From an uncultured Marmoricola sp. (GTDB lineage: Bacteria; Actinomycetota; Actinomycetes; Propionibacteriales; Nocardioidaceae): a stretch of 64,000 nt of DNA. Under the pieces are notes generated by a model. That model made no database searches, was not told the DNA's origin, and saw nothing but the letters and a program-made list of their open reading frames with translations. This document shows positions 41,212 to 49,879 of the stretch, piece by piece; positions within the stretch are counted from its first letter, which is position 1; each line of letters begins with the position of its first letter. The DNA lies in the NCBI RefSeq assembly GCF_943913695.1, contig NZ_CALTZE010000002.1, positions 4,797 through 68,796 of the forward strand, in the 5' to 3' direction. The translations under genes and the position numbers were made by a program.

Positions 41212-43092
41212 GTGCCGCCCGCCGACCACGTCACGTCAGGCCCGGGGGACCGCATCGAGGAGCCGATCCAGCACCCGATCTGGGACCCGATCGAGGGATC
41301 TGCCGAGCCCGTGACGCGTGCTGCCGACCGGCCGCAGTGGGCGCAGCCGCTGCACGTCGCCCTGGTGCTGCTGGCGGTGCTGGCGGTGGCCGCCGCGGTC
41401 ACCGTGGTCGTGATCGTCCCGCGTCCACCGCAGGTGCCCTACCTGGTCACCGCGGTCGCGCTCTTCGCCGCGCTCGGACTCGCCAACGTCCTGCTGGGGG
41501 TGCTGACGTGGTGGCGGCGACCGCACAACCGCATCGGGTTCCTGCTGTGCGTGTGCGGCTTCCTCTTCATGCTGGCGATGGCGGCCAACAGCGAGCTTCC
41601 GGTGCTCTACCCGGTGGGGTTCGTCGCCGGGCAGGCGACCGTGGCGGCGGTGCTGCACGTCCTGCTCGCCTTCCCCTCGGGTCGGCTGAGCACCCCGGGC
41701 GCCCGCCTGCTGGTCGTGGCCGCGTATGCCGTGACCGCCGGCCTCGACACGGTCCGGATCGGCCGGATCCTCTCCGGCGACCTCGTACTGGGGCTCGAGA
41801 GCGGGCTGGACCGCTGGGTCCTGCTCGCCCAGCGCGGGCTGGGCGCGCTCGTGCTGCTGTCGGCCGGCGCCTACCTGGCGGCGCGGGTCCGCAGCCGGTC
41901 GCGCCGCCAGGGTCCTGGGGGCGGAGCCCTGGCCGCCGTCTACGCCTGGGGCGTCGCCGTCCTGTGGTTCATCCCGCTGTCGGCGAACCTGCTCGCGCCG
42001 GCGCTGCGTTGGGAGCCGGTGCCGCTGTTCGTGGCCCAGACGCTGGCGCTGCTCACCATGCCGGTCGTCCTCTCCGTCGGCATCCTGCGGGGCGGGTTCG
42101 CCCGCATCGGCCGCATCGAGGAGCTGGGCGCCACCCTGGCGACCGGCACCGGCGGCTACCCGGCCCTGCGCGCGGCGGTGGCGGGGGCCCTCGGCGACCC
42201 GAGCGCCGAGCTGGTGATGGCGTCGGCGGGCGACGCACCCGCACCGGGGCGCGGCCGCGTGCGCTGCCAGGGCAGCTCAGGCTCGTTCGGTGCGATCGAC
42301 TACGACCTCGAGCTCAACGCCGACCCGCGACCGGTCGTCCAGGTGGCCGACGTGGTCTCCCTGGCCCTGGAGCGCGACCGGCTGCTCGCCGAGCTCGTCG
42401 CCGGACGCGAGCAGGTAGTCGCGTCGCGGGCTCGCCTGGTCGAGGTGGCCGACGTCGAGCGCCGGCGGGTGGTCACCCAGCTGCACGACGTCGTCCAGTC
42501 GCGCCTGGTGCTCGCCGCCGCCCACCTCGGCACGGCTGCCGCCCGCCTTCCCGTCGCGGCGGTCGACGACGGTGACGGGGACGGGTCGTCGACGGGGACG
42601 GCGCCGGGTCTGATCATCGAGGCCCGCGACCGGTTGGAGGAGACGCTCGAGGAGATCCGGCGGCTGATCCAGGGACTGCTCCCGGCGACGCTCACCGACC
42701 TGGGGCTGGTCGCCGCCGTCGAGGAGCTGCTCGACCGTACGCCGCTGCGCACGCGCCTGGAGGTCGACGAGGACGGCGTCGGCACCGACCTGCCCGAGGC
42801 AGTGGCACTCGGCACCTACGCGATCGCCGCCGAGGCGGTCGCCAACGCAGTGAAGCACTCAGGGGCCTCGGAGGTCAGGGTCGAGCTGGTCCGGCGGCCC
42901 GGCGTCCTCGTCCTCGTCGTGGCCGACGACGGGCGTGGCGGCGTGGGGGAGGCCCACCACTCCGGCGCCGGGACGGGCCTGGGGCTGCAGAGCATGGCCG
43001 ACCGCGCCGAGACCATGGGCGGGCGACTCACGGTCGCGAGTCGCCCGGGTCACGGGACCCTCGTGCGCCTGGAGCTGCCGTGCGGGTCGTGA
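41212..43092 (+). CDS. membrane sensor histidine kinase (HisKA_3 / NarL-type partner)
   Basis: A 626-residue sensor kinase. After a 45-residue hydrophilic start containing the near-repeat PIQHP/PIWDPIEG there are about eight membrane helices to residue 290, a degenerate GAF-like region (305-390), then the kinase core: dimerisation helix with phospho-acceptor His425 (VVTQLHDVVQS), N-box EAVANAVKHS at 541-550 and G-box GTGLGLQSMADRAETMGGRL. Nothing indicates the signal. It overlaps the response regulator gene by 13 bases. The GTG at 41212 is fixed by TATCCT 6 bases upstream. Confidence 0.9.
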   Translation: MPPADHVTSGPGDRIEEPIQHPIWDPIEGSAEPVTRAADRPQWAQPLHVALVLLAVLAVAAAVTVVVIVPRPPQVPYLVTAVALFAALGLANVLLGVLTWWRRPHNRIGFLLCVCGFLFMLAMAANSELPVLYPVGFVAGQATVAAVLHVLLAFPSGRLSTPGARLLVVAAYAVTAGLDTVRIGRILSGDLVLGLESGLDRWVLLAQRGLGALVLLSAGAYLAARVRSRSRRQGPGGGALAAVYAWGVAVLWFIPLSANLLAPALRWEPVPLFVAQTLALLTMPVVLSVGILRGGFARIGRIEELGATLATGTGGYPALRAAVAGALGDPSAELVMASAGDAPAPGRGRVRCQGSSGSFGAIDYDLELNADPRPVVQVADVVSLALERDRLLAELVAGREQVVASRARLVEVADVERRRVVTQLHDVVQSRLVLAAAHLGTAAARLPVAAVDDGDGDGSSTGTAPGLIIEARDRLEETLEEIRRLIQGLLPATLTDLGLVAAVEELLDRTPLRTRLEVDEDGVGTDLPEAVALGTYAIAAEAVANAVKHSGASEVRVELVRRPGVLVLVVADDGRGGVGEAHHSGAGTGLGLQSMADRAETMGGRLTVASRPGHGTLVRLELPCGS

Positions 43093-43721
43093 TCGTCGAG
43101 GACGAGACGCTGCTCCGGCACGGACTCGTCTCCCTGCTGCAGAGCGAGGACGTCGACGTCGTGGCCACGGCCGCAGACGCCGTGGGAGCGCTGCGGGAGG
43201 TCCGGCGGGTGCGGCCCGACCTTCTGGTCACCGACGTGCGCATCCCGCCGGGTGGCGCCACCGACGGGCTGGACACCGCTCTACAGCTGCGGGTCGAGCA
43301 ACCCGGCCTGGCGGTGATGGTGCTCTCGCAGTACGTCGCCCGCCGTCACGGCGCGCAGCTGCTCCGTCAGGACGCGCGCGGGGTGGGCTACCAGCTCAAG
43401 CAGCGCATCGGCCACGTGCACAGCTTCGTGCAGGACCTCCGGCGCGTCGCCGTCGGTGGCACCGCCCTGGACCCCGACGTCGTACGCCTGCTGCTCGGAC
43501 ATGCCGGCGACCCGGTGGAGCGACTGACACCGCGGCAGCGAGAGGTGCTCGCCCTGGTCGCCCAGGGTCGCTCCAACGCGGCGATCGCGGAGCGCCTGGG
43601 CGTCGGCGAGAAGGCGGTGGTGGCGCACACGTCACGGATCTACGACGAGCTCGGCATCCACGCCGACGGCGACGACCACCGCAGGGTGCTGGCCGTGCTG
43701 CGGTTCCTGACCCGGGAGTAA
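43080..43721 (+). CDS. LuxR/NarL family response regulator
   Basis: A 213-residue regulator with an N-terminal receiver domain (VVIVEDETLLRHGL; phospho-acceptor Asp52 in LLVTDVRIPP) and a C-terminal LuxR-type helix-turn-helix (LTPRQREVLALVAQGRSNAAIAERL, then VVAHTSRIYDELGI). It is the partner of the overlapping sensor kinase. The next gene downstream, a large secreted protein, is separated by three inverted repeats and may be a target. Confidence 0.92.
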   Translation: MRVVIVEDETLLRHGLVSLLQSEDVDVVATAADAVGALREVRRVRPDLLVTDVRIPPGGATDGLDTALQLRVEQPGLAVMVLSQYVARRHGAQLLRQDARGVGYQLKQRIGHVHSFVQDLRRVAVGGTALDPDVVRLLLGHAGDPVERLTPRQREVLALVAQGRSNAAIAERLGVGEKAVVAHTSRIYDELGIHADGDDHRRVLAVLRFLTRE

Positions 43722-43741
43722 ACGGGGCGGAGAGTGGCGAA

Positions 43742-43829
43742 CCGGGCGCCGAGCATGGACCTGGGTCCATTCCTGGTCGCCCGGTGCGCTGCCTACAGTC
43801 CGCTCGGACCCCCACGATCCGACGGATCG
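43742..43829. promoter_or_regulatory. nested inverted repeats between the response regulator and secreted protein genes
   Basis: Outer arms CCGGGCG (43742-43748) and CGCCCGG (43778-43784) enclose a perfect ATGGACC-TG-GGTCCAT (43755-43770). A separate CGATCCG-A-CGGATCG lies at 43815-43829, and a -10-like TACAGT at 43794. The first structure may end the two-component transcript; the second could be an operator in the leader of the next gene. Confidence 0.55.
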
Positions 43830-43854
43830 CGGTGAACGGACGGAGACGCCAGGC

Positions 43855-46800
43855 ATGACCCTGACACCCAGTGGAGCACGACCCGCACCCCTCCGACACC
43901 GCTGGCGCCGAGCCGTGGGCGTGGCGGCCGTCGGTGCGATGGTGGCCGGTCCGGCCCTCGTCGTCGTCACGGTCGCGCCGGCCACTGCGGCCACCGGCGG
44001 CGTGTGTGTCTACGGCTTCACCGGCGGCGAGCAGAGCTGGGTCGTCCCGGCCGGGGTGACCTCCACGACCGTCACGGCCATCGGCGCCACCCCCCGGGGT
44101 GAGAGGCCCGAGCAGGGCGGCGGACCGGGCGCGAGGGTGACCGCCACCCTGAGCGGGCTGGTGCCCGGCAGCACGCTCTACCTCGAGGTGGGCGGAGAGG
44201 ACGGCTGGAACGGTGGCGGCGCGGGCGGCTCCGGACGCGGCTCCGACGGGGTCCACGGCGGCGGCGCCAGCGATGTGCGGACCGTGAGCCGGACGGCGAG
44301 CGGCACCCTGACGTCGCGGCTCCTGGTCGCCGGCGGGGGCGGCGGGGACGCCGCCGGGCCCTCCTCCGGCGGCGAGGCCGGCGGCACCGGCGGCTTCCGT
44401 GGCTTCGGCAACGCGACCGGCGGCCAGGGTGGCTCGGCCACGGCCGGAGGCGCGGGCGGGGCCGGAGCGTCGGGATACGTGACCCGCCCCGGCGAGACCT
44501 ACCGACCGGGCGACCGCGGCGGCGACGGCCAGCTCGGTCAGGGCGGTGACGGCGCCTTCGGCTTCGAGCGCGACACCGCGGGTGGCGGCGGCGGGGGCGG
44601 CTACTACGGCGGCGGTGGTGGTGGCGGTGGCGGCTACGCCGTCGACTCGACCGGCCGGCCGACGTACACCGACACCGGTGCCGGCGGGGGCGGCGGCTCG
44701 TCGTACGGTCCGGCTGGCGCCCAGGTCCTGATCAGCGGCGAGCCGGCCGCCATCAAGATCACCGACCCGACGATGGTGCCGCCCTCGGCCCCGCGCCAGC
44801 CGCAGGCCACCGCGGACAACCGCAGCGCCCAGCTCTCGTGGACCCCGCCGGCCGACGACGGCGGCTGCGCCGTGACCAGCTACACGATCACGCCGTACGA
44901 CGTCACCGGGGGGCAGAGCGTCGCTGGACGCCCGGTCACCGTCACGGGGACCACGGCCACGGTCACCGGCCTGACCGAGGGCCGTGACTACCGGTTCGGT
45001 CTCGTCGCGAACAACCCGGCGGGCAGCTCGGGCATCGCCACCACCGGGTCGGTGCGCCCCTTCTCCGACGCCGGCTTCACCGGCACCCCGCCCGACGCGG
45101 CGGTGGACCAGCCCTACGACTTCAGCTTCACCCCCAGCGGATACCCCGCTGCCAGCCTCAGCGTCACCGGCGGCGCCCTGCCACCGGGTCTGTCGCTCAG
45201 CTCGGCCGGCCAGCTCTCCGGCACGCCCACCGCCACCGGCGACTACAGCTTCGAGGTGACGGCCACCAACGGTGCCGGCGCCGCCCAGCGGCGGTCCTTC
45301 ACGCTGACGGTGAAGCAGTCGGTGCCCGGCGCTCCTACCGGCGTGACCGCGACCGCAGGACCTTCCTCGGCTGACGTGTCCTGGACCGCCCCGGCCTACA
45401 CCGGCATCGGCCCGGTCACCGGCTACACCGTCACTGCGCGCGACACCACCGACCAGTCCGCGGCCACCGTCACCACGACGACCACCGGCACGTCGACGAC
45501 GGTCACCGGGCTCACTCCCGGGCACGACTGGGTCTTCACCGTCGTCGCCGCCAACGCCGCGGGCCGCAGCGAGGCCTCCTCGGCCTCGGCTCCGGTGACG
45601 CCGTACGCCGCTCCGGGCATCGGCGCCGCACCGGTGCCGGACGCCGTCGTGGGAAGTGCCTACCGCTTCGAGTTCACCGCCACCGGCTACCCCGCGCCGA
45701 CCTTCTCGGTCTTGTCGGGGGCGCTGCCGCCCGGACTGGACCTGAGCCCGGGGGGAGTGCTCAGCGGGCGGCCCACGACCGCGGGCTCCTACGACTTCAC
45801 CGTGCGGGCCGCCAACGGCCGCGACCCGGCGGCCACCCGCAACGTGACTCTGACCGTCACCGCCACCCGGCCCGGTGCCCCGACGGGGGTCACGGCCACC
45901 GCGGGCAACACCTCGGCCGACGTCGCGTGGACCGCACCCTCGTCGACCGGCGGCTCGCCCCTGACCGGCTACACCGTCACTGCCCGGGACACGACCGACA
46001 CCAGCGCCGCGACGGTCACACGGACCACGACGGGCACCTCCGTGACGGTGTCGGGGCTGACTCCCGGTCACGCATGGACCTTCACGGTGGCGGCATCCAA
46101 CGCCGTGGGAGCAGGGCCGGACTCCGCACCCTCGGACCCCGTGACGCCGTACTCCTCGCCCACGATCGGCGGGACGCCGCCGGACGGCACCGCCGGCGCG
46201 GCCTACTCGTTCGCGTTCGACACCGGCGGGTCCCCGGCACCCACGGTCTCCGCCACGGGTGCCCTGCCCCCCGGACTGACGCTCAGCCCTGCGGGCGTGC
46301 TGTCGGGCACCCCCACCACGGCGGGCAGTTACGACTTCACCGTCGTCGCGGACAACGGACGGGCCACCCCGGCACGCCGCGCGGTCACGGTGAAGGTCGT
46401 GGCCGGCCAGGCCGCCGCGGTGTCGGCCACCGGAGGCTCGGGACAGGCGGGCACCGCGGGGCAGCCGTTCGCCGACCCGCTGGTCGCCACCGTCACCGAC
46501 GCCTACGGCAACCCGGTCGCGGGTCAGCGCGTCACCTTCACCGTGGTCTCCGGCTCGGCTTCCTTCGCCGGCCCGGCCACGACGTCGACCGTGGTCACGA
46601 ACGCTGACGGGCAGGCTACCTCGTCCGTGCTCACCGCGGGTCGCACCTCAGGACCCGTCCGTGTCACCGCCTCCGCAGGATCGGCCACCACGGCCACCTA
46701 CAGCCTCACCGTCTTGTCGGTCACCTCGGCGCGCGCCGACCTGCAGGTCTCGGTCACGGCTCCGTCGACGGTCCAGCGCGGGAAGCCCTTCACCGCGACG

Positions 46801-47091
46801 GTGACGGTGCGCAACGCCGGCCCCAACGCAGCGTCGGCGACGACGATCGGCGTGGACCTCGGACCCGGCCTGCTGGTGAGCGAGGCCAAGGGCGCCGCCG
46901 TCACGCTGCCCAGCGCCGTGCTCTACCGGGTCCCGGGCCTGGCCAGCGGGGCCACCGTGTCCTACACGGTGACCGTGAAGCCGGTCGCCTTCCTGCTGCC
47001 GGGCACGTGGATCAAGGCCACCGCGTTGTCGGCCGTGCCGGACCCGCGCCTGACCAACAACCTGGCGGCCGCCGGCATCCGCCTGCGCTGA
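43855..47091 (+). CDS. large secreted glycine-rich, multi-Ig/FN3 protein
   Basis: A 1078-residue exported protein. A signal peptide with an arginine-rich start (RHRWRRAVGVAAVGAMVAG) is cleaved near residue 46. Residues about 60-300 are very glycine-rich. Then fibronectin-III-like domains (about 305-395, 490-585, 685-770) alternate with putative-Ig domains carrying GALPPGLxLS and SGTPTTAGSYDF (about 400-485, 590-680, 775-855), followed by an invasin-type Ig domain (DAYGNPVAGQRVTF) and a DUF11-like C-terminal domain (VTVRNAGPNAASA). There is no LPXTG or C-terminal anchor, so it is released or held by other means. Adhesion or surface-structure roles are likely. GGAG precedes the ATG. Confidence 0.85.
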   Translation: MTLTPSGARPAPLRHRWRRAVGVAAVGAMVAGPALVVVTVAPATAATGGVCVYGFTGGEQSWVVPAGVTSTTVTAIGATPRGERPEQGGGPGARVTATLSGLVPGSTLYLEVGGEDGWNGGGAGGSGRGSDGVHGGGASDVRTVSRTASGTLTSRLLVAGGGGGDAAGPSSGGEAGGTGGFRGFGNATGGQGGSATAGGAGGAGASGYVTRPGETYRPGDRGGDGQLGQGGDGAFGFERDTAGGGGGGGYYGGGGGGGGGYAVDSTGRPTYTDTGAGGGGGSSYGPAGAQVLISGEPAAIKITDPTMVPPSAPRQPQATADNRSAQLSWTPPADDGGCAVTSYTITPYDVTGGQSVAGRPVTVTGTTATVTGLTEGRDYRFGLVANNPAGSSGIATTGSVRPFSDAGFTGTPPDAAVDQPYDFSFTPSGYPAASLSVTGGALPPGLSLSSAGQLSGTPTATGDYSFEVTATNGAGAAQRRSFTLTVKQSVPGAPTGVTATAGPSSADVSWTAPAYTGIGPVTGYTVTARDTTDQSAATVTTTTTGTSTTVTGLTPGHDWVFTVVAANAAGRSEASSASAPVTPYAAPGIGAAPVPDAVVGSAYRFEFTATGYPAPTFSVLSGALPPGLDLSPGGVLSGRPTTAGSYDFTVRAANGRDPAATRNVTLTVTATRPGAPTGVTATAGNTSADVAWTAPSSTGGSPLTGYTVTARDTTDTSAATVTRTTTGTSVTVSGLTPGHAWTFTVAASNAVGAGPDSAPSDPVTPYSSPTIGGTPPDGTAGAAYSFAFDTGGSPAPTVSATGALPPGLTLSPAGVLSGTPTTAGSYDFTVVADNGRATPARRAVTVKVVAGQAAAVSATGGSGQAGTAGQPFADPLVATVTDAYGNPVAGQRVTFTVVSGSASFAGPATTSTVVTNADGQATSSVLTAGRTSGPVRVTASAGSATTATYSLTVLSVTSARADLQVSVTAPSTVQRGKPFTATVTVRNAGPNAASATTIGVDLGPGLLVSEAKGAAVTLPSAVLYRVPGLASGATVSYTVTVKPVAFLLPGTWIKATALSAVPDPRLTNNLAAAGIRLR

Positions 47092-47148
47092 GCGGGACAC
47101 TCGCCGCTGCGCGAGCCGCGGCCCATGCTCGAGCTGTGTGCGATCGCC

Positions 47149-47154
47149 TAACGT
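47149..47154 (+). promoter_or_regulatory. -10 element TAACGT of the VOC gene
   Basis: TAACGT ends 6 bases before the ATG at 47161. Confidence 0.55.
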
Positions 47155-47160
47155 CGTTGC

Positions 47161-47889
47161 ATGAGCGCCGTGGACTTCGTCGGGGTCCGACTCGACGCAC
47201 TCGACGTCCGTCGGGTCGCGACCTTCTGGGCAGACCTGATGGGCTGGCGGCTGACGGAGCGGGCTGACGGGGCAGTCGTCGTCATGCCCACCGCGTCGTC
47301 CGGCTATCCGGTCGCCGTCTGCGCTGCGAGCGAGCCGAAGGGCAGCCAGAACCGGATCCACCTCGACCTCACGACGACCTCGGCGTCCGACATGCGCCTG
47401 CTGATCTCGCGCGCCCACGACCTCGGCGCGACCGATGTCGACATCGGCCAGTCGCCGGACGAGCCGCACACGGTGCTCGCCGACCCGGAGGGCAACGAGC
47501 TCTGTGTCATCGACCCGGGCAACCGGTTCCTCGACGGCACCGGTGCCGTCGGCGCGATCAACTGCGACGGCACCCAGGCGCTGGGCTACTTCTGGAGCGA
47601 GGCGCTGGACTGGCCGCTGGTCTGGGACCAGGACGAGGAGACGGCGATCCAGTCGCGGGCGGGTGGCTCCAAGATCACGTGGAGCGGACCGCCCTTGATG
47701 CCGCGCCAGGGTCGGGACCGACTGCGTCTCGAGCTCGCCACATCCGGTCCGCTGGCCGAGGCTGCCGCGCACCTGGAGTCTGTCGGCGCGCGTGTCGTGA
47801 GCGAACCGTCGTCTGGAGAGGTCGTCGTCGAGGACCCGGACGGCAATCACTTCCACCTTGTCTCTGCGGCGATACCAAGTCACCGATAA
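47161..47889 (+). CDS. glyoxalase/VOC family protein, two domains
   Basis: A 242-residue protein with two vicinal-oxygen-chelate modules: DFVGVRLDALDVRRVATFWADLMGW and HLDLTTTSASDMRLLISRAHDLGA, VLADPEGNELCVIDPGN in the first; GYFWSEALDWPLVWDQDEE and VEDPDGNHFHLV in the second. These resemble the uncharacterised VOC proteins common in actinobacteria; no substrate is assigned. TAACGT 6 bases before the ATG supports the start. A 136-base gap with one short dyad (GACAT-T-ATGTC at 47892) separates it from the vapC gene. Confidence 0.87.
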   Translation: MSAVDFVGVRLDALDVRRVATFWADLMGWRLTERADGAVVVMPTASSGYPVAVCAASEPKGSQNRIHLDLTTTSASDMRLLISRAHDLGATDVDIGQSPDEPHTVLADPEGNELCVIDPGNRFLDGTGAVGAINCDGTQALGYFWSEALDWPLVWDQDEETAIQSRAGGSKITWSGPPLMPRQGRDRLRLELATSGPLAEAAAHLESVGARVVSEPSSGEVVVEDPDGNHFHLVSAAIPSHR

Positions 47890-48025
47890 GCGACATTATG
47901 TCAACTTCCTCACGCGCGGCGCCTGATGCAGCATCACAGGCCCGCTCCCCCGGCTCCGGTCCAGAGCACACCGCAATCGGGGCACTACTGCTCCCGGTCA
48001 GGTCAGAGCCGGTGCCGATCCTGGG

Positions 48026-48433
48026 TCAGGGCAACAGAGTGAATGCCTCGACGTGCCTCGGACGCACGACCCCGAAGTGGCGCCTGTCCACCGTGGCGAC
48101 CTCGGCGACACCCAGTCGCTCGGCTGCAGCTACCACTGATGCGTCCACTGTCCCCAACGGCAGGTCTCGGTAGGCCGCGACGAGCTCAGCGACGCGCATC
48201 CAGTCCGAGGGCGCCACGGGCTCCACGACGAAGGCTCCGGCAGCCACATCGCCGAGGAACCGGACCTCGGGTCCTACACCGAGTCTCGTCGCCAGCAGGT
48301 GGACGACCTCGGTGATCACCAGCGTGGGGACGATCAAGGCACCCGGATGGGTTTCCAGGAGCTCCAACGAAGCGCGGTGATGGGCATCATCGGCGTCGAC
48401 GTAGGCGTAGAGCGGACCTGCATCGACGATCAA
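48026..48433 (-). CDS. vapC: PIN-domain toxin VapC
   Basis: A 135-residue PIN-fold ribonuclease, toxin of a type II toxin-antitoxin pair; family members cleave tRNA or rRNA. The metal-binding acids are Asp4 (MIVDAGPLYA), Glu42 (VITEVVHLL), Asp97 (GTVDASVVA) and Asp116 (VATVDRRHF). It begins at TTG, which overlaps the stop of the antitoxin gene as TTGA; no better start is in frame. Translation is therefore probably coupled to and kept below that of the antitoxin. Confidence 0.88.
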   Translation of the reverse strand: MIVDAGPLYAYVDADDAHHRASLELLETHPGALIVPTLVITEVVHLLATRLGVGPEVRFLGDVAAGAFVVEPVAPSDWMRVAELVAAYRDLPLGTVDASVVAAAERLGVAEVATVDRRHFGVVRPRHVEAFTLLP

Positions 48434-48663
48434 TGCCGAGATGGCGCGACCTCCGCGGCCAGGATCTCCTCGATGCGTTCGGAGATGTCGGCCCGCCCGC
48501 TCCGACCAGCCCCGGCAGCCCCGAGCCGGCGCGACCCCGGCGAGCCGAGGTACGCCTCCAGAGCCTCGCGGTTGATCGCTGAGATGGTGGTCCCCCGTCG
48601 CTGCGCCTCGTGGCGCAGCTGGGCGTCCAGCGCATCGGGGATCTTCACGGTGGTGCGCTTCAT
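48430..48663 (-). CDS. vapB: ribbon-helix-helix antitoxin VapB
   Basis: A 77-residue antitoxin. The N-terminal MKRTTVKIPDALDAQLRHEA is a ribbon-helix-helix DNA-binding domain; the C-terminal ADISERIEEILAAEVAP would wrap the toxin. The start at 48663 rather than an ATG 12 bases upstream is decided by TATGCT ending 7 bases before it and by the operator. GC content falls somewhat in this gene pair, in keeping with mobility of such modules. Confidence 0.87.
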   Translation of the reverse strand: MKRTTVKIPDALDAQLRHEAQRRGTTISAINREALEAYLGSPGSRRLGAAGAGRSGRADISERIEEILAAEVAPSRH

Positions 48664-48677
48664 GTATGCCAGCATAC
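48664..48677 (-). promoter_or_regulatory. vapBC operator overlapping the -10 element
   Basis: GTATGC-CA-GCATAC, perfect 6-base arms, lies directly against the vapB ATG. On the minus strand the hexamer TATGCT (48676-48671) is inside it, so bound VapBC would block the promoter. Confidence 0.7.
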
Positions 48678-48688
48678 CTTTGCCAAGG

Positions 48689-49879
48689 TCAGTGCCGCAC
48701 CGGCGCGACGCCGGTGTAGCCCTCGGCGAGGTACGTCGACCCGGCCGGTGACGACACGAGCGAGGTGAGCTCGCCGACCTGGCGGCGTACGTCGAAGTCG
48801 CTGGCCTCGGGCAGGCGGTGCAGCATCGTGGTCATCCAGTAGGAGAAGTGCTGCGCCCGCCACACCCGCTGCAGCGCCCGGTCGGCGTAGGAGTCCAGCG
48901 CGTCGTCGATGCCGGAGCGCAGGTGGCGCTCGAGCTCCTCGGCCAGCACCCGGACGTCGGCGAGGGCGAGGTTGAGGCCCTTGGCGCCGGTCGGCGGGAC
49001 GGTGTGGGCGGCGTCGCCGGCCAGCACGAGGTTGCCGTGGCGCATCGGCTCCTGCACGAAGCTGCGGAAGGGCAGCACCGTCCTGGAGGTGATCGGACCC
49101 TCCTTGAGCACGTGGCCGTTGCTGCCGACGCGCGACTGCAGCTCCTCCCAGATGCGGTCGTCCGACCAGTCGTCGACGTCCTCGGTCGGGTCGCACTGGA
49201 AGTACATCCGCTGCAGGGACTCCGTGCGCTGGCTGATCAGCGCGAAGCCGCGGTCGGAGTGGCTGTAGATGAGCTCCTCGCTGCTCGGCGGCGCCTCGCA
49301 CAGGATGCCGAACCAGGCGAACGGATACTCCCGGAAGAACTGCCGGCGCAGCGTCTCGGGGAACTCCTGGCGGCAGATGCTGCGCGAGCCGTCGGAGCCG
49401 ACCAGGACCTTCGCCGCGACCTCGCGCGCGACGCCGTCGCTGTCGGTGAACCTCATCCGCGGACGGTCGGTGGTGACCTCGGCGACCGAGACGTCGCGTA
49501 CGCCGAAGCACACCTCTCCCCCGTCGCGTGCCCGCGCGTCGGCGAGGTCGATGAAGACGTCGGTCTGCGGGTAGAGCTGGGTGCTCGCCCCGACCGACCC
49601 CTGGAAGTCGATGCGGTGGCTCGCGCCGCCGAAGGCCAGCTCGATGCCGTCGTGGCGGTAGCCGTCGCGGAGCACGCGGTCGGAGACGCCCGACTCGACG
49701 AGCAGCCGGACGCTGTCCTGCTCGAGGATCCCGGCCCGGTGGGTGTGCTCGATCTCCTCACGGCTGCGGATGTCGATGGCGACCGACTCGATCCCGGCGC
49801 GCTGCAGCAGGTGCGCGAGCATCAGTCCGGCCGGACCGGCGCCGACGATGGCGACCTCCGTCGTCGTCGTGCGGCTCAC
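48689..49879 (-). CDS. pobA: 4-hydroxybenzoate 3-monooxygenase
   Basis: A 396-residue flavoprotein that hydroxylates 4-hydroxybenzoate to protocatechuate using NAD(P)H and O2, close to the 394 residues of the Pseudomonas enzyme. Seen: FAD motif EVAIVGAGPAGLMLAHLLQRAG, RSREEIEHTHRAGILEQDSV, PQTDVFIDLADARA, KVLVGSDGSRSICR (DG motif) and NLVLAGDAAHTVPPTGAKGLNLA. It is the last gene of the pca operon: its GTG overlaps the pcaL stop (GTGA). The stop lies 9 bases before the operator of vapB. Confidence 0.95.
   Translation of the reverse strand: MSRTTTTEVAIVGAGPAGLMLAHLLQRAGIESVAIDIRSREEIEHTHRAGILEQDSVRLLVESGVSDRVLRDGYRHDGIELAFGGASHRIDFQGSVGASTQLYPQTDVFIDLADARARDGGEVCFGVRDVSVAEVTTDRPRMRFTDSDGVAREVAAKVLVGSDGSRSICRQEFPETLRRQFFREYPFAWFGILCEAPPSSEELIYSHSDRGFALISQRTESLQRMYFQCDPTEDVDDWSDDRIWEELQSRVGSNGHVLKEGPITSRTVLPFRSFVQEPMRHGNLVLAGDAAHTVPPTGAKGLNLALADVRVLAEELERHLRSGIDDALDSYADRALQRVWRAQHFSYWMTTMLHRLPEASDFDVRRQVGELTSLVSSPAGSTYLAEGYTGVAPVRH

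Noticed and set aside
47675..47971. Minus-strand 98-codon open frame after the VOC gene
   Set aside because: Mostly antisense to the VOC gene, low complexity and without a ribosome binding site or leaderless -10.
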